Positions 11,860-20,510 of a DNA stretch of 30,373 bases are shown here, piece by piece (within the stretch, counting starts at the first letter, position 1; each line of letters begins with the position of its first letter). This DNA is from a virus. The translations under genes were made by a program, and so were the position numbers. The stretch spans positions 1 through 30,373 of IMG/VR virus record IMGVR_UViG_3300007072_000002, one strand, 5' to 3'. The notes beneath the pieces are model-generated. The model saw only the letters and a program-made list of their open reading frames with translations, had not been told where the DNA came from and did no database searches.

Positions 11860-12813
11860 ATGCTATTATCCGAAGCCCTGGACGGCTACTACCTTAGCCA
11901 CATTGCTGATGGCTATAGCCCACTGACCATGACAACATATCTATCAGCTCTGCGAATTCTGAGTGGCTTTCTACACGATCCCAATATATCAGAAATATCT
12001 GAAACAGACTTAAAACGCTTCTTCGGTCACCTGCGCACAAGCTATGCTCCGGAGCATTCTGATAGCGGTCAACTCTCCACGGCTTCCCTGCATCGCTATT
12101 GGAAGGCTATTCGATCTTTTTTCAAGTGGGCAGATGCCAGTTTTGGAGTTGGTCGTCCTGATGCTGCCTTCAAAATGCCTCGTTATGCAAACAAAGAAAT
12201 TATCCCCTATTCTGAAAACGACGTTCAAAGACTACTGACCGCTTGCCGGCAATCCCGTCCTATTGCAAAAGCAGGTAAGCGAGAATATCATTTCCGGCCT
12301 AATACTGCAGAACGAAATATAGCTATATTGCTTTTGTTCTTGGATACCGGCTTGCGCCCAGGAGAGCTTGCTAGGCTCAAAATCGGCGATATTGATTTAT
12401 CCAGCGGAGAAATTCAGGTCAAGCCCTACAGGAGTGGTAAAACTCGTCCCCGTATTGTGATTGCCTCAGCAAAAACCCGCAAAGCCATCTGGCGCTACCA
12501 GGCTACACGAGGAGAATGTGAAGTGAATCAGCCCGCTTTTTTGACCAATGATGGCTGTGAAATGACTCGTCATACCCTGGGCAGCCTGGTGGCTAATCTG
12601 GGGCGGCGCGCTGGCGTGCCCAATGCTAATCCATATCGTTTTCGTCACACATTTGCTATCGAATATCTTCGCAATGGCGGGGATGTCTTTACTCTCCAGC
12701 GTCTATTGGGTCATGCAACTCTGGAGATGTGCCGCGTCTATCTGCGCCTTGCCCAAACAGATGTGGCGACTGCCCACCGCCGCGCCTCGCCGGTAGACCG
12801 CTGGCGGGTGTGA
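11860..12813 (+). CDS. int: Tyrosine-recombinase integrase
   Basis: A 317-residue integrase. The SAM-like core-binding domain spans about 1-105 and the catalytic domain 115-310. Catalytic residues visible are Arg166 (DTGLRPGEL), Lys194 (RSGKTRPR), Arg262 in the HxxR box, His285 (LLGHATLE) and nucleophile Tyr294 (CRVYLRL). The first position of the HxxR box is Tyr259 (PYRFRH) instead of the usual His. GGAGG precedes the ATG. It should join attP in 11641-11858 with a host tRNA-Glu site. The stop abuts the stop of the convergent tail gene with no spacer. Confidence 0.93.
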   Translation: MLLSEALDGYYLSHIADGYSPLTMTTYLSALRILSGFLHDPNISEISETDLKRFFGHLRTSYAPEHSDSGQLSTASLHRYWKAIRSFFKWADASFGVGRPDAAFKMPRYANKEIIPYSENDVQRLLTACRQSRPIAKAGKREYHFRPNTAERNIAILLLFLDTGLRPGELARLKIGDIDLSSGEIQVKPYRSGKTRPRIVIASAKTRKAIWRYQATRGECEVNQPAFLTNDGCEMTRHTLGSLVANLGRRAGVPNANPYRFRHTFAIEYLRNGGDVFTLQRLLGHATLEMCRVYLRLAQTDVATAHRRASPVDRWRV

Positions 12814-13320
12814 TCACGGCAGCTTGATGACTCGGAAGAACGGCGAATAACGACTCACGTATAACATATCCAAATTTTCCCCGCTGCTTTGGTAACCCAT
12901 CATGGTGAGATAATCACCGGCGTCGAGTTTACTCAGACAGGCAATGGATATCCATGTGGCACCACTGGACTGGGCATTTCGCCCGTCAACTGCCAGGAGT
13001 GTAGCGCCATTTAATTGAATCATAAGCCCACGCATCCCTGTCGTGTTTGCCGCAAATACCAGATGCCCAGTTGCCAGATACCAGCCCCCCAGAGGTGCAA
13101 TAACTCTCTCCGTGTTGATGCTTGTCGAGTGCATCCCGTAAGGATCCGACATTTCGCTGTTGAAAGTCAACGTTTGCCAGTTTCCCGTGTTGGTGTGAAT
13201 GATGTTGGCATTGTTATATACATCACATGCAATCACCGGTTGCTCGCGCGTTTCCAGTTCTGCCAGCTTGCCCTGCAGCTCGTCAATCTCACGTTGTATT
13301 TGTATCAAGATGTCCCGCAT
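12814..13320 (-). CDS. Tail-tip protein with coiled coil and C1q-like domain (putative receptor binding)
   Basis: A 168-residue protein and the last late gene. Residues 1-28 (MRDILIQIQREIDELQGKLA then ELETREQ) form a coiled coil that would trimerise. Residues 40-168 look like a C1q/TNF-type jelly roll: NWQTLTFN, then GGWYLATGHLVFAAN, RGLMIQLNG, and LDAGDYLTMMGYQSSG near the end. Such trimers bind receptors at phage tail tips. It directly follows the Gp37-like baseplate gene (one base between stop and ATG). The distinctive G-x-Y and AGD.. patterns support the fold, but no ligand can be named. Confidence 0.65.
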   Translation of the reverse strand: MRDILIQIQREIDELQGKLAELETREQPVIACDVYNNANIIHTNTGNWQTLTFNSEMSDPYGMHSTSINTERVIAPLGGWYLATGHLVFAANTTGMRGLMIQLNGATLLAVDGRNAQSSGATWISIACLSKLDAGDYLTMMGYQSSGENLDMLYVSRYSPFFRVIKLP

Positions 13321-13321
13321 A

Positions 13322-14413
13322 CTAACCTAATACTCTGAAATTTCCACTTATATCCAATCCGTTTTCGTCAATCTTGATTTCAACTCGGGTTACCAGGACA
13401 TTAAATGAGCTCCCCTGATACTCAACAATCACTACATCACCCAATCCCCACTCGATACCATAACGGATTGAGTCACTGTTACGCAGTGTTCCGTTAAGCT
13501 TAACCTGTGGCTTCCCTGCATTCAGCGCCGAATATGCTTTTGCCTGCACTCCTGTAGTGCTTTTTTCGTTGCGCGCATCGGTAAAAGTTTCGCGCCGATT
13601 CCATGGGCTGCTTTTGACCCTGCTCACATCTTGCACCTCTACAATCACGCGGTTGCTGCCTTCCCCTTGCCCGCCGGCATAGATATAGTTCACTTCATTG
13701 CTCCAATCGTATTCCAGCGATGGATTATCCAGATTCCCCCATGATTTACCGAAATATACTTCTCTGCCGCTCCCTGCTCCACGATCGTTGCTTGGTTGCC
13801 CGGTATAAGTCATAAAAACATAACTGGCACTCGATTGCAAGCTCGGCTGTAAATTGAAAAATAACCGCGTCCCGTTTTCCTCGCTCACCGCGCAGATATC
13901 CAGCAATACTTGCATTAATGGTCGCCATGCAAATCCCTTTTCGATGATGGGCGCGTCGCTTAAATTCGCTCCTACGCTTAATCCGAGAGAACTCAAATTG
14001 CGCCCGGCGCTGGCGTCGCTGCCCAGATTATCCCTCACAATTTCTTTTAAGAGATCATCCGCGTAGCCACTCATGCTTGCCTGGCTGCTGTCTGCCGCAT
14101 ACGCAATGATGCGCCCGGTTAGCAAGTATTCCGGCGTGTAACAGGTGATCTTGACTCGTTCCTGCTCGTTTGCGTCATAATATAAAATTTTCCGAATAAA
14201 ACCAACTGTTTCCAATCTGGCTGACCCGCCGGTTGGAATATAGTCTATTTCAATAACTCGATCCAGCGCTAGAAAGTTTCGGTCAATCGTTGCCGCCGCG
14301 TCAATTGTAAATACCCCTACGCCGTTAACCACCCTGACAATGTGAAGACTGGTGAAATCCTCCAGCAGCTTGTCGCGCACCCCGAGTGGGCTGCACAACC
14401 AGATTTCAAACAT
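13322..14413 (-). CDS. Siphovirus Gp37-like baseplate (Tal) protein
   Basis: A 363-residue protein resembling the siphovirus ReqiPepy6 Gp37-like family, the tail-associated hub protein that closes the tail tip. It begins MFEIWLCSPLGVRDKLLEDF and has the family's beta-rich body, with the RVIEIDYIP and FIRKILYYD strands and a late YGIEWGLGDVVIVEY stretch. It follows the Dit gene as in other siphoviruses. Start 14413 has GGAG nine bases upstream and lies two bases after the Dit stop; the ATG at 14428 would overlap that gene. Confidence 0.75.
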   Translation of the reverse strand: MFEIWLCSPLGVRDKLLEDFTSLHIVRVVNGVGVFTIDAAATIDRNFLALDRVIEIDYIPTGGSARLETVGFIRKILYYDANEQERVKITCYTPEYLLTGRIIAYAADSSQASMSGYADDLLKEIVRDNLGSDASAGRNLSSLGLSVGANLSDAPIIEKGFAWRPLMQVLLDICAVSEENGTRLFFNLQPSLQSSASYVFMTYTGQPSNDRGAGSGREVYFGKSWGNLDNPSLEYDWSNEVNYIYAGGQGEGSNRVIVEVQDVSRVKSSPWNRRETFTDARNEKSTTGVQAKAYSALNAGKPQVKLNGTLRNSDSIRYGIEWGLGDVVIVEYQGSSFNVLVTRVEIKIDENGLDISGNFRVLG

Positions 14414-14414
14414 G

Positions 14415-16844
14415 TTACGCGCTCCCATCGATGCTCTCGTAGCGGTTAACCCATTGCAGGTAGGCTGTTATCGTTGGTGAACCGCTTTGTTGGACATAGA
14501 GACTCAAAAGATTGTCACCTGGCAGCAAGTAAAATTCTGCAAACTCACTGCCGCGTAGAACCTTATTCCAGATATTCCCGTAAATTGATGAAAGCACTTT
14601 GCGTTTACCCTCGCTAAAATCAACGATTACGACTTCACTATCTTGCAGCGCTAGGTCAAACCATAGGGTAGCTCCAGTTGTTTCGTTCTTTAAAAACACC
14701 AGTTTTGCTGACGTCCCGCCCGAACGCTTGATCACCAGGCGCGGGTGTACCCGCGCCGTTCCTGTATTTGTATACAGGTCTGTCTTGCTGTATGTTGCTG
14801 TCCCACTGGTGCCAAAACCGATAAATATGTCACCCCGATACGTTGCGAGTCCAGTCCCGATCGGAGTTCCTGGCAATGTGATGTCCAGGTTTACCCAGCT
14901 GGAACCATTCCACGCCGCCAGCCGGCTTGCCGTTGCTAGTCCACCTGCCGACGTGAAATTACCACTGGCATACAGTACCCCATTTTGGTCAAAAGCCAGG
15001 TTGTAACAATCGCCGCCGCTCAAACCACTCCCCAGCGGGGTGAATGTTTGCCCATTCCAGCGGGCAATTTTACTGCATGATACGCCGTCAGCAGTTGTAA
15101 ACTGCCCTCCAACATACACGTCTCCGTTTGGCGCAACGACAATGGGCATGCCCTGTCCATTGAGACCGGTCCCTAGCCCAGTGTAGGTAGATCCATTCCA
15201 CTTGCAAATACGTGTCAATCCAATAGTTGTAAAACCGCCTGTCAGATATATGTCACCGTTTGGCGCCAGCGCCATCCCCAGCACCGGTCCATTTAGCGTG
15301 GAGCTTAATGATTGCCAGGCGGAACCGGTCCACCTGGCGAAATAATTGACCGTCACTCCGCCCGCCGTCGTGAATTCCCCGCCGACGTATAAATATCCAT
15401 CTTGACCAAACACCATGCAGCGTCCTGCAAGATTTAATCCTGTTCCCAGGGCGCTCCAGTTTGAGCCATTCCACACAGCGATCCGATTTGCCGAAACGCC
15501 GCCTGCGGTGGTAAACTCTCCACACGCGTAAACCTTGCCGTCCGCGCCAATGACAATGTCTTGCACCAAGCCGTTCATCCCAGAGCCGGCCGCGTACCAT
15601 CGGTTATCATCAAAATCATAGTAGGCAATGTAATCCGCGTTCGCATCGCCGTTCCAGTTCAAGAACGACCCACCTACCCAGATCTGTTTCGGGTAGGAGA
15701 AACCCACATTGCTGCCAGATGGAACATTCTTATACGTAATAGCAATCGCCAAGACCGAGATCCCAGTCCCCGGGTTGGTCACTGCACTGGGCGTTATGCC
15801 GCTATTCCACATCTTATCTATCTTGGCTGCCAGGTATCTCAGGGTTGCACTGTCCTGTGTGATTAGGGAAAGAGCACTATCTGCTGTATCATAAAAATAG
15901 GGATCGTACGCCGTCAGGCTTAATGCAATGTCTTGCCATGTCGGTATCAATAGCTTGCTGATTTCTCTGTCCACCACACAGCGCAGCTCAACCTCATTAT
16001 TTCCGCCGTTGTAACGCAACGCCAGTGGTTCATCTCCCGGTGTCAGGTCATGCTTGACCGCATTAATCAAAACCGACCGCCGGCTGTGCTGCTCAGATTG
16101 CGATGATGCCAGCGCTCCCATGCTCAGTAAGAGAGAGCGCGGTACTGCACGCGCCCCCAAATACTCAGCTCCCGGAAGCAACGATCTCTGGCTCACCTGA
16201 TGTTTTGATTCAACCATGCCCGCGCCGCTCACTTCTTTGACAAAAATGTTTAGGTTATCTAGATTGACTACTTGTCCTATCCTGCGGGCTTCCGGCTCGG
16301 TTGTTGATGTCGATCTGTGCGAAGTGCCGTCCCAGTGACAATGCTCGCTGTCGCCATCGAAATAAGTCACGTCATACGCCGAGTTTACACACAGTAACCC
16401 ATCCACATAAAAGGGTGCCGTAGACGCCGAATTGTTTTTTGTGATATACAGACGATTGTTAATGCTCGTCAATCCGGGAGTGTATTGCACGGAGTGACGT
16501 TCCCAGTTACCGGTCGCAACAAATTCTTTGGCTGTGCCTTGTAATGTTCCTGATGAGTTGGCGAAGTATATCCTGTAAGGCACACCAGCCTGACCTTTAA
16601 TGTCCACACTGAAAACATATGGCTGGTCGCCGACAAATGCAATTGGACTGTAATAGACGCCGTCATATGCTCCGCTTGTCGGCGTCACGGTTAAACTATA
16701 TGCGCCGCGCCTGGCAGTACCGATCACTCGCGCAATACTCGCTCCCACAGCTGTGTAATTGAGCGTGCTCGCCTCCACGCTGGGATTCACCACCAGGTTG
16801 GTGATCGCTTTACTATCCGGTACAACAATGCTCCATAATCCCAT
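14415..16844 (-). CDS. Distal tail (Dit) protein enlarged by carbohydrate-binding and beta-propeller domains
   Basis: An 809-residue protein in the Dit position after the tape measure. Residues 12-190 look like a CBM4/9-type carbohydrate-binding domain (NLVVNPSVE, YVFSVDIKGQAG, NWERHSVQYT, APFYVDGLL). The Dit core follows (about 190-320; RRSVLINAVK, YDPYFYD), and the Dit C-terminal part is at about 700-809. Between them, about 395-660, are five or six 40-45-residue repeats with G-x-V/L-Y-x-x-G-x-F-T-T-A-G-G and R-x-A-x-W-x-G, blades of a beta-propeller. Dit is normally about 250 residues, so both additions probably give extra sugar or host-surface binding. It is three bases after the tape measure stop. 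Confidence 0.8.
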   Translation of the reverse strand: MGLWSIVVPDSKAITNLVVNPSVEASTLNYTAVGASIARVIGTARRGAYSLTVTPTSGAYDGVYYSPIAFVGDQPYVFSVDIKGQAGVPYRIYFANSSGTLQGTAKEFVATGNWERHSVQYTPGLTSINNRLYITKNNSASTAPFYVDGLLCVNSAYDVTYFDGDSEHCHWDGTSHRSTSTTEPEARRIGQVVNLDNLNIFVKEVSGAGMVESKHQVSQRSLLPGAEYLGARAVPRSLLLSMGALASSQSEQHSRRSVLINAVKHDLTPGDEPLALRYNGGNNEVELRCVVDREISKLLIPTWQDIALSLTAYDPYFYDTADSALSLITQDSATLRYLAAKIDKMWNSGITPSAVTNPGTGISVLAIAITYKNVPSGSNVGFSYPKQIWVGGSFLNWNGDANADYIAYYDFDDNRWYAAGSGMNGLVQDIVIGADGKVYACGEFTTAGGVSANRIAVWNGSNWSALGTGLNLAGRCMVFGQDGYLYVGGEFTTAGGVTVNYFARWTGSAWQSLSSTLNGPVLGMALAPNGDIYLTGGFTTIGLTRICKWNGSTYTGLGTGLNGQGMPIVVAPNGDVYVGGQFTTADGVSCSKIARWNGQTFTPLGSGLSGGDCYNLAFDQNGVLYASGNFTSAGGLATASRLAAWNGSSWVNLDITLPGTPIGTGLATYRGDIFIGFGTSGTATYSKTDLYTNTGTARVHPRLVIKRSGGTSAKLVFLKNETTGATLWFDLALQDSEVVIVDFSEGKRKVLSSIYGNIWNKVLRGSEFAEFYLLPGDNLLSLYVQQSGSPTITAYLQWVNRYESIDGSA

Positions 16845-16846
16845 GA

Positions 16847-18814
16847 CTACCCCGCTAACGCTTTCAGAAGCGCGAAATCTGTGATGATGTCTCCCCTGTT
16901 GCCCGCCTCGTGGATGGTCAAGTTGTAGTTATAGACCATACTGCCTGTTGCAGCATACAACGCTCGGCTGGCTACGTTCACATTCTTGGTTATCCCAACC
17001 GCCATGCCCGCCATCATATTCTTGCCTATTTCGGCAAACACAGTAGATGGAGATTCGATCCCCAAAAATCCCTTGGCAGCCTCAAATGCCGCTTTAGCTG
17101 CCGCAATGGCAGCTTTCTTGATAATGTCTAGCGCCGCTGTAATGCCATCCGCCACACCCTGGATAATTGACTTTCCCACTGCTTTCCAGTCAGTGTTGCT
17201 GAATTTGTCTTTAATATCCTCGATCAAATTGCCGACAATCATTTTGAGACTATCCCACGCCAGCTTAAATACGCCTTCGATCTGCTGCCACATATCATTG
17301 ACGATTTCCCTCAGTTTCTCGCCGAACAGCCTCCAGTCTCCTTCCTGCGCCGCTTTGAACGCATCGAATAAGGTTTTTACCTGATCTTTAAACCAGTTAT
17401 AGATGCCAACCACTGCATCCCAAATTCCTTGCACTGTCCTCTTGATCTCCTCACCGTGTTGATCCCAGAACAATTTTACGGCTTCTAAAAACTTCGTCAC
17501 GGCTGTTTTTATGATTTCAATCGCAGCATTAAAAGCACTTTTTGCATCCTCCCACAGCTTCCTCACTGTGGCAATCACTTCATCGCCGTGCTCTTGCCAC
17601 CACTGGCGGATGTTGTTCAAAAATCCCTCGATATACGGTTTGATCCATTCGACGATCTCCATTGTCTTGTCGCGGATACCACCCCAGTTGCCAGACCATG
17701 CCGCGCCTAACATGGCAATTACGCCGATGATCAATGTGATTGGGTTAAACAGACTGGCAATTGCGCCTGCGATGGCGACAATCCCCGCCACAATCGCCCC
17801 GGCTGCCAACACCGCCGCTACCGCAATCAACGCCCCGCGAAATTCTTCCCAGTGTTCCTGTACAAACGGTATCAATGTCATATTTACGAAATCACTAATC
17901 TTTGTTGCGATAGTTGATATGCCATTGACTACATCCCAAATTGCATCGACCACTCTCTCGCTCAGTATGTTGGATAACGCCTCCATCACCCCATTGATCA
18001 GCCCACCGCTTTCATAACCTTTCATAAACACATTCACCAGGGTTGTCACTCCCGCTGCAAATGCTTCGATATGCGGCACGATCGGGATAATGACTTTTTC
18101 AAGCAAATCCTGCAGCAGCGGTAGCACCGCTGTGCCAACCCCCTCCGCCACATTACTAAGCGAGTTTTTCAGAATATCCAGTTGCCCGGCAAACGTTTTC
18201 CCCGCCGCCTCCGCGCTCCCGCCGAATTCACGCTGCAACTCTCCCAGGATTAGCTTCTGCGCCCCCATCACATCCCCCGCCGCGACCATCTTTTCGATCA
18301 TGGTCTTTTGCTCTTCGGTAAAACTTACCCCTACGCGGGTTAATGCCGTAATGCCTTTTACAGGATCGTTTAGAGCCTTGCCCAGTTGGATCGCGCTGCT
18401 TTTCAAATCCTGACCAAGTGCCTGGCTCATGTCGAGCATGACTTCGGTTGTATCTGGGAAAACATCTTTGCCGATGTTGGTAAACGTAAGTAAGATATTT
18501 TCTCCAGATAAGATTGCCTCATCTGAGAACCTGGTAACCTTACTGAGCGAATCCGCCAGCCCATTTGCCATGCCCGTTGTCACACCTGCCGCGCCCCCGG
18601 TCGATTCCAGCACTGCTGCAAGCTGCGCTTGCACCTCTTGGGCTTCCATTGCCTCCTTGACTGAGAATGCCAAACCACCCGCCAACGCGCCAGCCGCTGC
18701 AGTCGCCGCGCCTAAACCTATTGTCAGGATGCCCTTGCCGACGCTTCCCAGATCCCGAAAGACCTTGCTGGCTTGGTCATCAGCAGTAATCAGGATTTCG
18801 AGTTTTTCCGTCAC
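16847..18814 (-). CDS. Tail tape measure protein
   Basis: A 655-residue tape measure, which sets tail length; at about 1.5 Angstrom per residue it predicts a tail near 100 nm. It is alanine- and glycine-rich and helical: an N-terminal coiled region, a conserved early block (EAMEAQEVQAQL, LSKVTRFSDEAILSGENIL, MSQALGQDLKSSAIQLGKAL), hydrophobic segments near residue 340-380, then tryptophan-containing helical repeats (WWQEHGDEV, FWDQHGEEI). The start is GTG at 18814, overlapping by one base the TAG of the frameshifted chaperone. Position and composition are typical. Confidence 0.93.
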   Translation of the reverse strand: MTEKLEILITADDQASKVFRDLGSVGKGILTIGLGAATAAAGALAGGLAFSVKEAMEAQEVQAQLAAVLESTGGAAGVTTGMANGLADSLSKVTRFSDEAILSGENILLTFTNIGKDVFPDTTEVMLDMSQALGQDLKSSAIQLGKALNDPVKGITALTRVGVSFTEEQKTMIEKMVAAGDVMGAQKLILGELQREFGGSAEAAGKTFAGQLDILKNSLSNVAEGVGTAVLPLLQDLLEKVIIPIVPHIEAFAAGVTTLVNVFMKGYESGGLINGVMEALSNILSERVVDAIWDVVNGISTIATKISDFVNMTLIPFVQEHWEEFRGALIAVAAVLAAGAIVAGIVAIAGAIASLFNPITLIIGVIAMLGAAWSGNWGGIRDKTMEIVEWIKPYIEGFLNNIRQWWQEHGDEVIATVRKLWEDAKSAFNAAIEIIKTAVTKFLEAVKLFWDQHGEEIKRTVQGIWDAVVGIYNWFKDQVKTLFDAFKAAQEGDWRLFGEKLREIVNDMWQQIEGVFKLAWDSLKMIVGNLIEDIKDKFSNTDWKAVGKSIIQGVADGITAALDIIKKAAIAAAKAAFEAAKGFLGIESPSTVFAEIGKNMMAGMAVGITKNVNVASRALYAATGSMVYNYNLTIHEAGNRGDIITDFALLKALAG

Positions 18815-19271
18815 TATTTACCCAAGTCCTTCTTCTGTTTCTCTGTTCGCATCCTGCTATACTCAGCCCAGCGGAACCACCAAGTGAGTTTGTCTCCGCC
18901 GGCGATTTCCCACGGCGGGCAGCTCCATTCTTCGGCGGCGACCAGGACAGATGCCCATAACGGACCGCTTCCCCCGCCGAAGATAGCGGCAATCAGCCGC
19001 CGCTTATCTCCGGGGGGACCGCTGTCGCTTGCAACTCCTTAATCTTGTCGCCCATCTGGTCAAACGTCGCTTTCAGCTCACCCAGGCTCAGCTTGCCAGC
19101 TAGGGCGAATGCCTCGGCATAATCCAAATATTGCCCGTCATCGCCAATGATGAAGCGCGCTACGAACTCTTTGACCTGCCGCGCTGGTAGTTTCGCCGTC
19201 CCCATTTCGTCCAGCATGATCAGGTCATCCAGCGTTATCCGGTTGGCATCCAGTTTGAGCTTGATTTCCAT
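18814..19271 (-). CDS. Tail assembly chaperone, -1 frameshift fusion (G-T type)
   Basis: When the ribosome slips back one base at 19017-19011 the 92-residue chaperone is extended into a second frame to TAG at 18816-18814, giving 152 residues. The extension reads GDKRRLIAAIFGGG, then ASVLVAAEEWSCPPWEIAGG, then LTWWFRWAEYSRMRTEKQKK. The W..PPWE and WF.WAEY patterns are typical of the T part of tail chaperones, which escort the tape measure during tail assembly. The nucleotide count (458 plus the re-read base = 459) gives whole codons. This frame has no start codon of its own, so it can only be made by slippage. Confidence 0.85.
18993..19271 (-). CDS. Tail assembly chaperone, unshifted form (G)
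   Basis: A 92-residue protein (MEIKLKLDANRITLDDLIML, then acidic and helical, ending VPPEISGG). It is the normal product of the gene when no slippage occurs, and should exceed the fusion in amount. It lies between tail tube and tape measure as in lambda-like siphoviruses, and its ATG overlaps the tail tube stop by one base. Confidence 0.85.
   Translation of the reverse strand: MEIKLKLDANRITLDDLIMLDEMGTAKLPARQVKEFVARFIIGDDGQYLDYAEAFALAGKLSLGELKATFDQMGDKIKELQATAVPPEISGG
19011..19017 (-). promoter_or_regulatory. Slippery heptamer for -1 frameshifting
   Basis: On the minus strand CCCCCCG in frame as GTC CCC CCG fits the X XXY YYZ rule. Slipping by -1 leads into the 152-residue fusion; staying in frame meets TGA 18 bases after the heptamer. 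A G/C-rich stretch follows (GGAGATAAGCGGCGGC) and may form a stimulating structure. Confidence 0.8.
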
Positions 19272-20269
19272 TATGGCACCGTTACCAGTTCATTGACTAC
19301 GACAATGTTGCCGAATGCAGCTTTTGTGGCATTGTATCGACCCCGGAATGTGCCGGTGATGATGTCATTGCCGTCGGCTTCAGCGATCTTGTCAAACTTC
19401 TCCCACTTGCCCGCTAGGTTGATAATCAGAGTCTTGTACGTATATGTCGTCCCAGGGGTTGCCAACGCGCTGCCCTCCGCTTTAAGCTGGATCAGGCGCG
19501 GCGTTTGATTGCGCCAGTTGACCTTCTCAGCAGCGGCAGTAGCGTCGTGCTCGAACGTGATGTCCAGGGTCGCTTCGGGCGGGGTAAGCTTGATGAATGA
19601 GAAATACAGGTTGCCGTCCGCGGTAAATACCGGCATCCAGCCTGTTTTAACTGTAAAGCTGGCTTCTAGTAGGGTATTGGACTTCAGTGTAGCACCAAAG
19701 TTGCCTGTCACTGCATCGATATATAACTTAGTCTTCGAGAACAGGATCTCCTCGACTATCGGCACACTCAACGACGTAGTAAAGGCATTCAGAGCAACTT
19801 GTCGCCCCAACCAGGTGGCACCCATCATCCAAGCTTCACTGGCTTTACCTGTTAGATTCAGCTCAGAGACAAACGCGTATTCCATGCGTTCTGCTTCTTG
19901 GTCATCACCACCCTGAATGGTATACGTCTTGATCGTATTGGCAGTCGCAACCGGCAATGTATAATCGTAAATCTTACCCGATCCGCTGCCATCAGCAACA
20001 CCAGTGCCAATCGCTTTGATACCCGCCTCCAGAATATGTGGCAGCTGCTCGAACGTCGCCTCGACAGATTCAAACTCGATGCTTCCCTGTAGTTTGGGCA
20101 CATAAGACCGGTCCACGCCGGAGATATATCCGATGTCCTCTTCAACAAACTTCGTCTCACGCTGATCTTCTAGTGTTCCCATGCCGCGCCAGATCGTGGT
20201 CGCTGCTACCGGCGTTCCGGCAGTAGCTTCCCTTCCTAACTGGATTTTCCTCAACGCTTTGATGCTCAT
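19271..20269 (-). CDS. Major tail tube protein
   Basis: A 332-residue protein. It opens with MSIKALRKIQLGREATAGTP, followed by TTIWRG, the pattern of the phage tail tube family (repeated start G.E..AGT...A...wrg), and has the beta-rich body expected (SYVPKLQGSIEFE, AEATFEQLP-like segments, ELNLTGKAS). Tube proteins stack in rings to make the DNA conduit. GAGGTGAAG precedes the ATG, with an ATGA overlap on the 78-residue gene. The next genes are the chaperones and tape measure, as expected. Confidence 0.88.
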   Translation of the reverse strand: MSIKALRKIQLGREATAGTPVAATTIWRGMGTLEDQRETKFVEEDIGYISGVDRSYVPKLQGSIEFESVEATFEQLPHILEAGIKAIGTGVADGSGSGKIYDYTLPVATANTIKTYTIQGGDDQEAERMEYAFVSELNLTGKASEAWMMGATWLGRQVALNAFTTSLSVPIVEEILFSKTKLYIDAVTGNFGATLKSNTLLEASFTVKTGWMPVFTADGNLYFSFIKLTPPEATLDITFEHDATAAAEKVNWRNQTPRLIQLKAEGSALATPGTTYTYKTLIINLAGKWEKFDKIAEADGNDIITGTFRGRYNATKAAFGNIVVVNELVTVP

Positions 20270-20502
20270 TCTTCACCTCGCTTGTTTTCTTGTTCCGGCA
20301 GTCGCGCCTTGTTGGTGCTTCCCCCGGCGTTTGCTTTAATCTCAATATACAACCCGGAGCGCAGCAGGAATGACCTCAACGTATCACCCTTATGAATTAT
20401 CAAGCCAAAAGCCTCACTCTTTTCAAGCTCAGTAAGGTCGAAGTCGCTCAAATCCCGCGCCGGTATCCCTGAATAAAAACCTGGTCCAACATATTTCAGC
20501 AT
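20266..20502 (-). CDS. Hypothetical head-tail region protein, 78 residues
   Basis: Begins MLKYVGPGFYSGIPARDLSD and ends with a charged tail (ARLPEQENKRGEE). The early YVGPGFYSGIPARDLS pattern looks like small proteins often found between connectors and tail tube in siphoviruses, of unknown structure. A perfect AGGAGG lies before the ATG, so it is surely translated. It overlaps the tail tube start by four bases (ATGA). Confidence 0.7.
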   Translation of the reverse strand: MLKYVGPGFYSGIPARDLSDFDLTELEKSEAFGLIIHKGDTLRSFLLRSGLYIEIKANAGGSTNKARLPEQENKRGEE

Positions 20503-20510
20503 ATTGCCTC

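Noticed and set aside
17511-18017. Long plus-strand frames inside the tape measure, Dit, capsid and terminase genes.
   Set aside because: They are antisense shadows of strongly supported genes, without ribosome-binding sites or recognisable domains.
18780-18992. A 70-residue frame with its own ATG between chaperone and tape measure (MPLSSAGEAV...).
   Set aside because: It is the wrong frame: the -1 frame across the same bases carries the W..PPWE chaperone signature and stops at the tape measure start.
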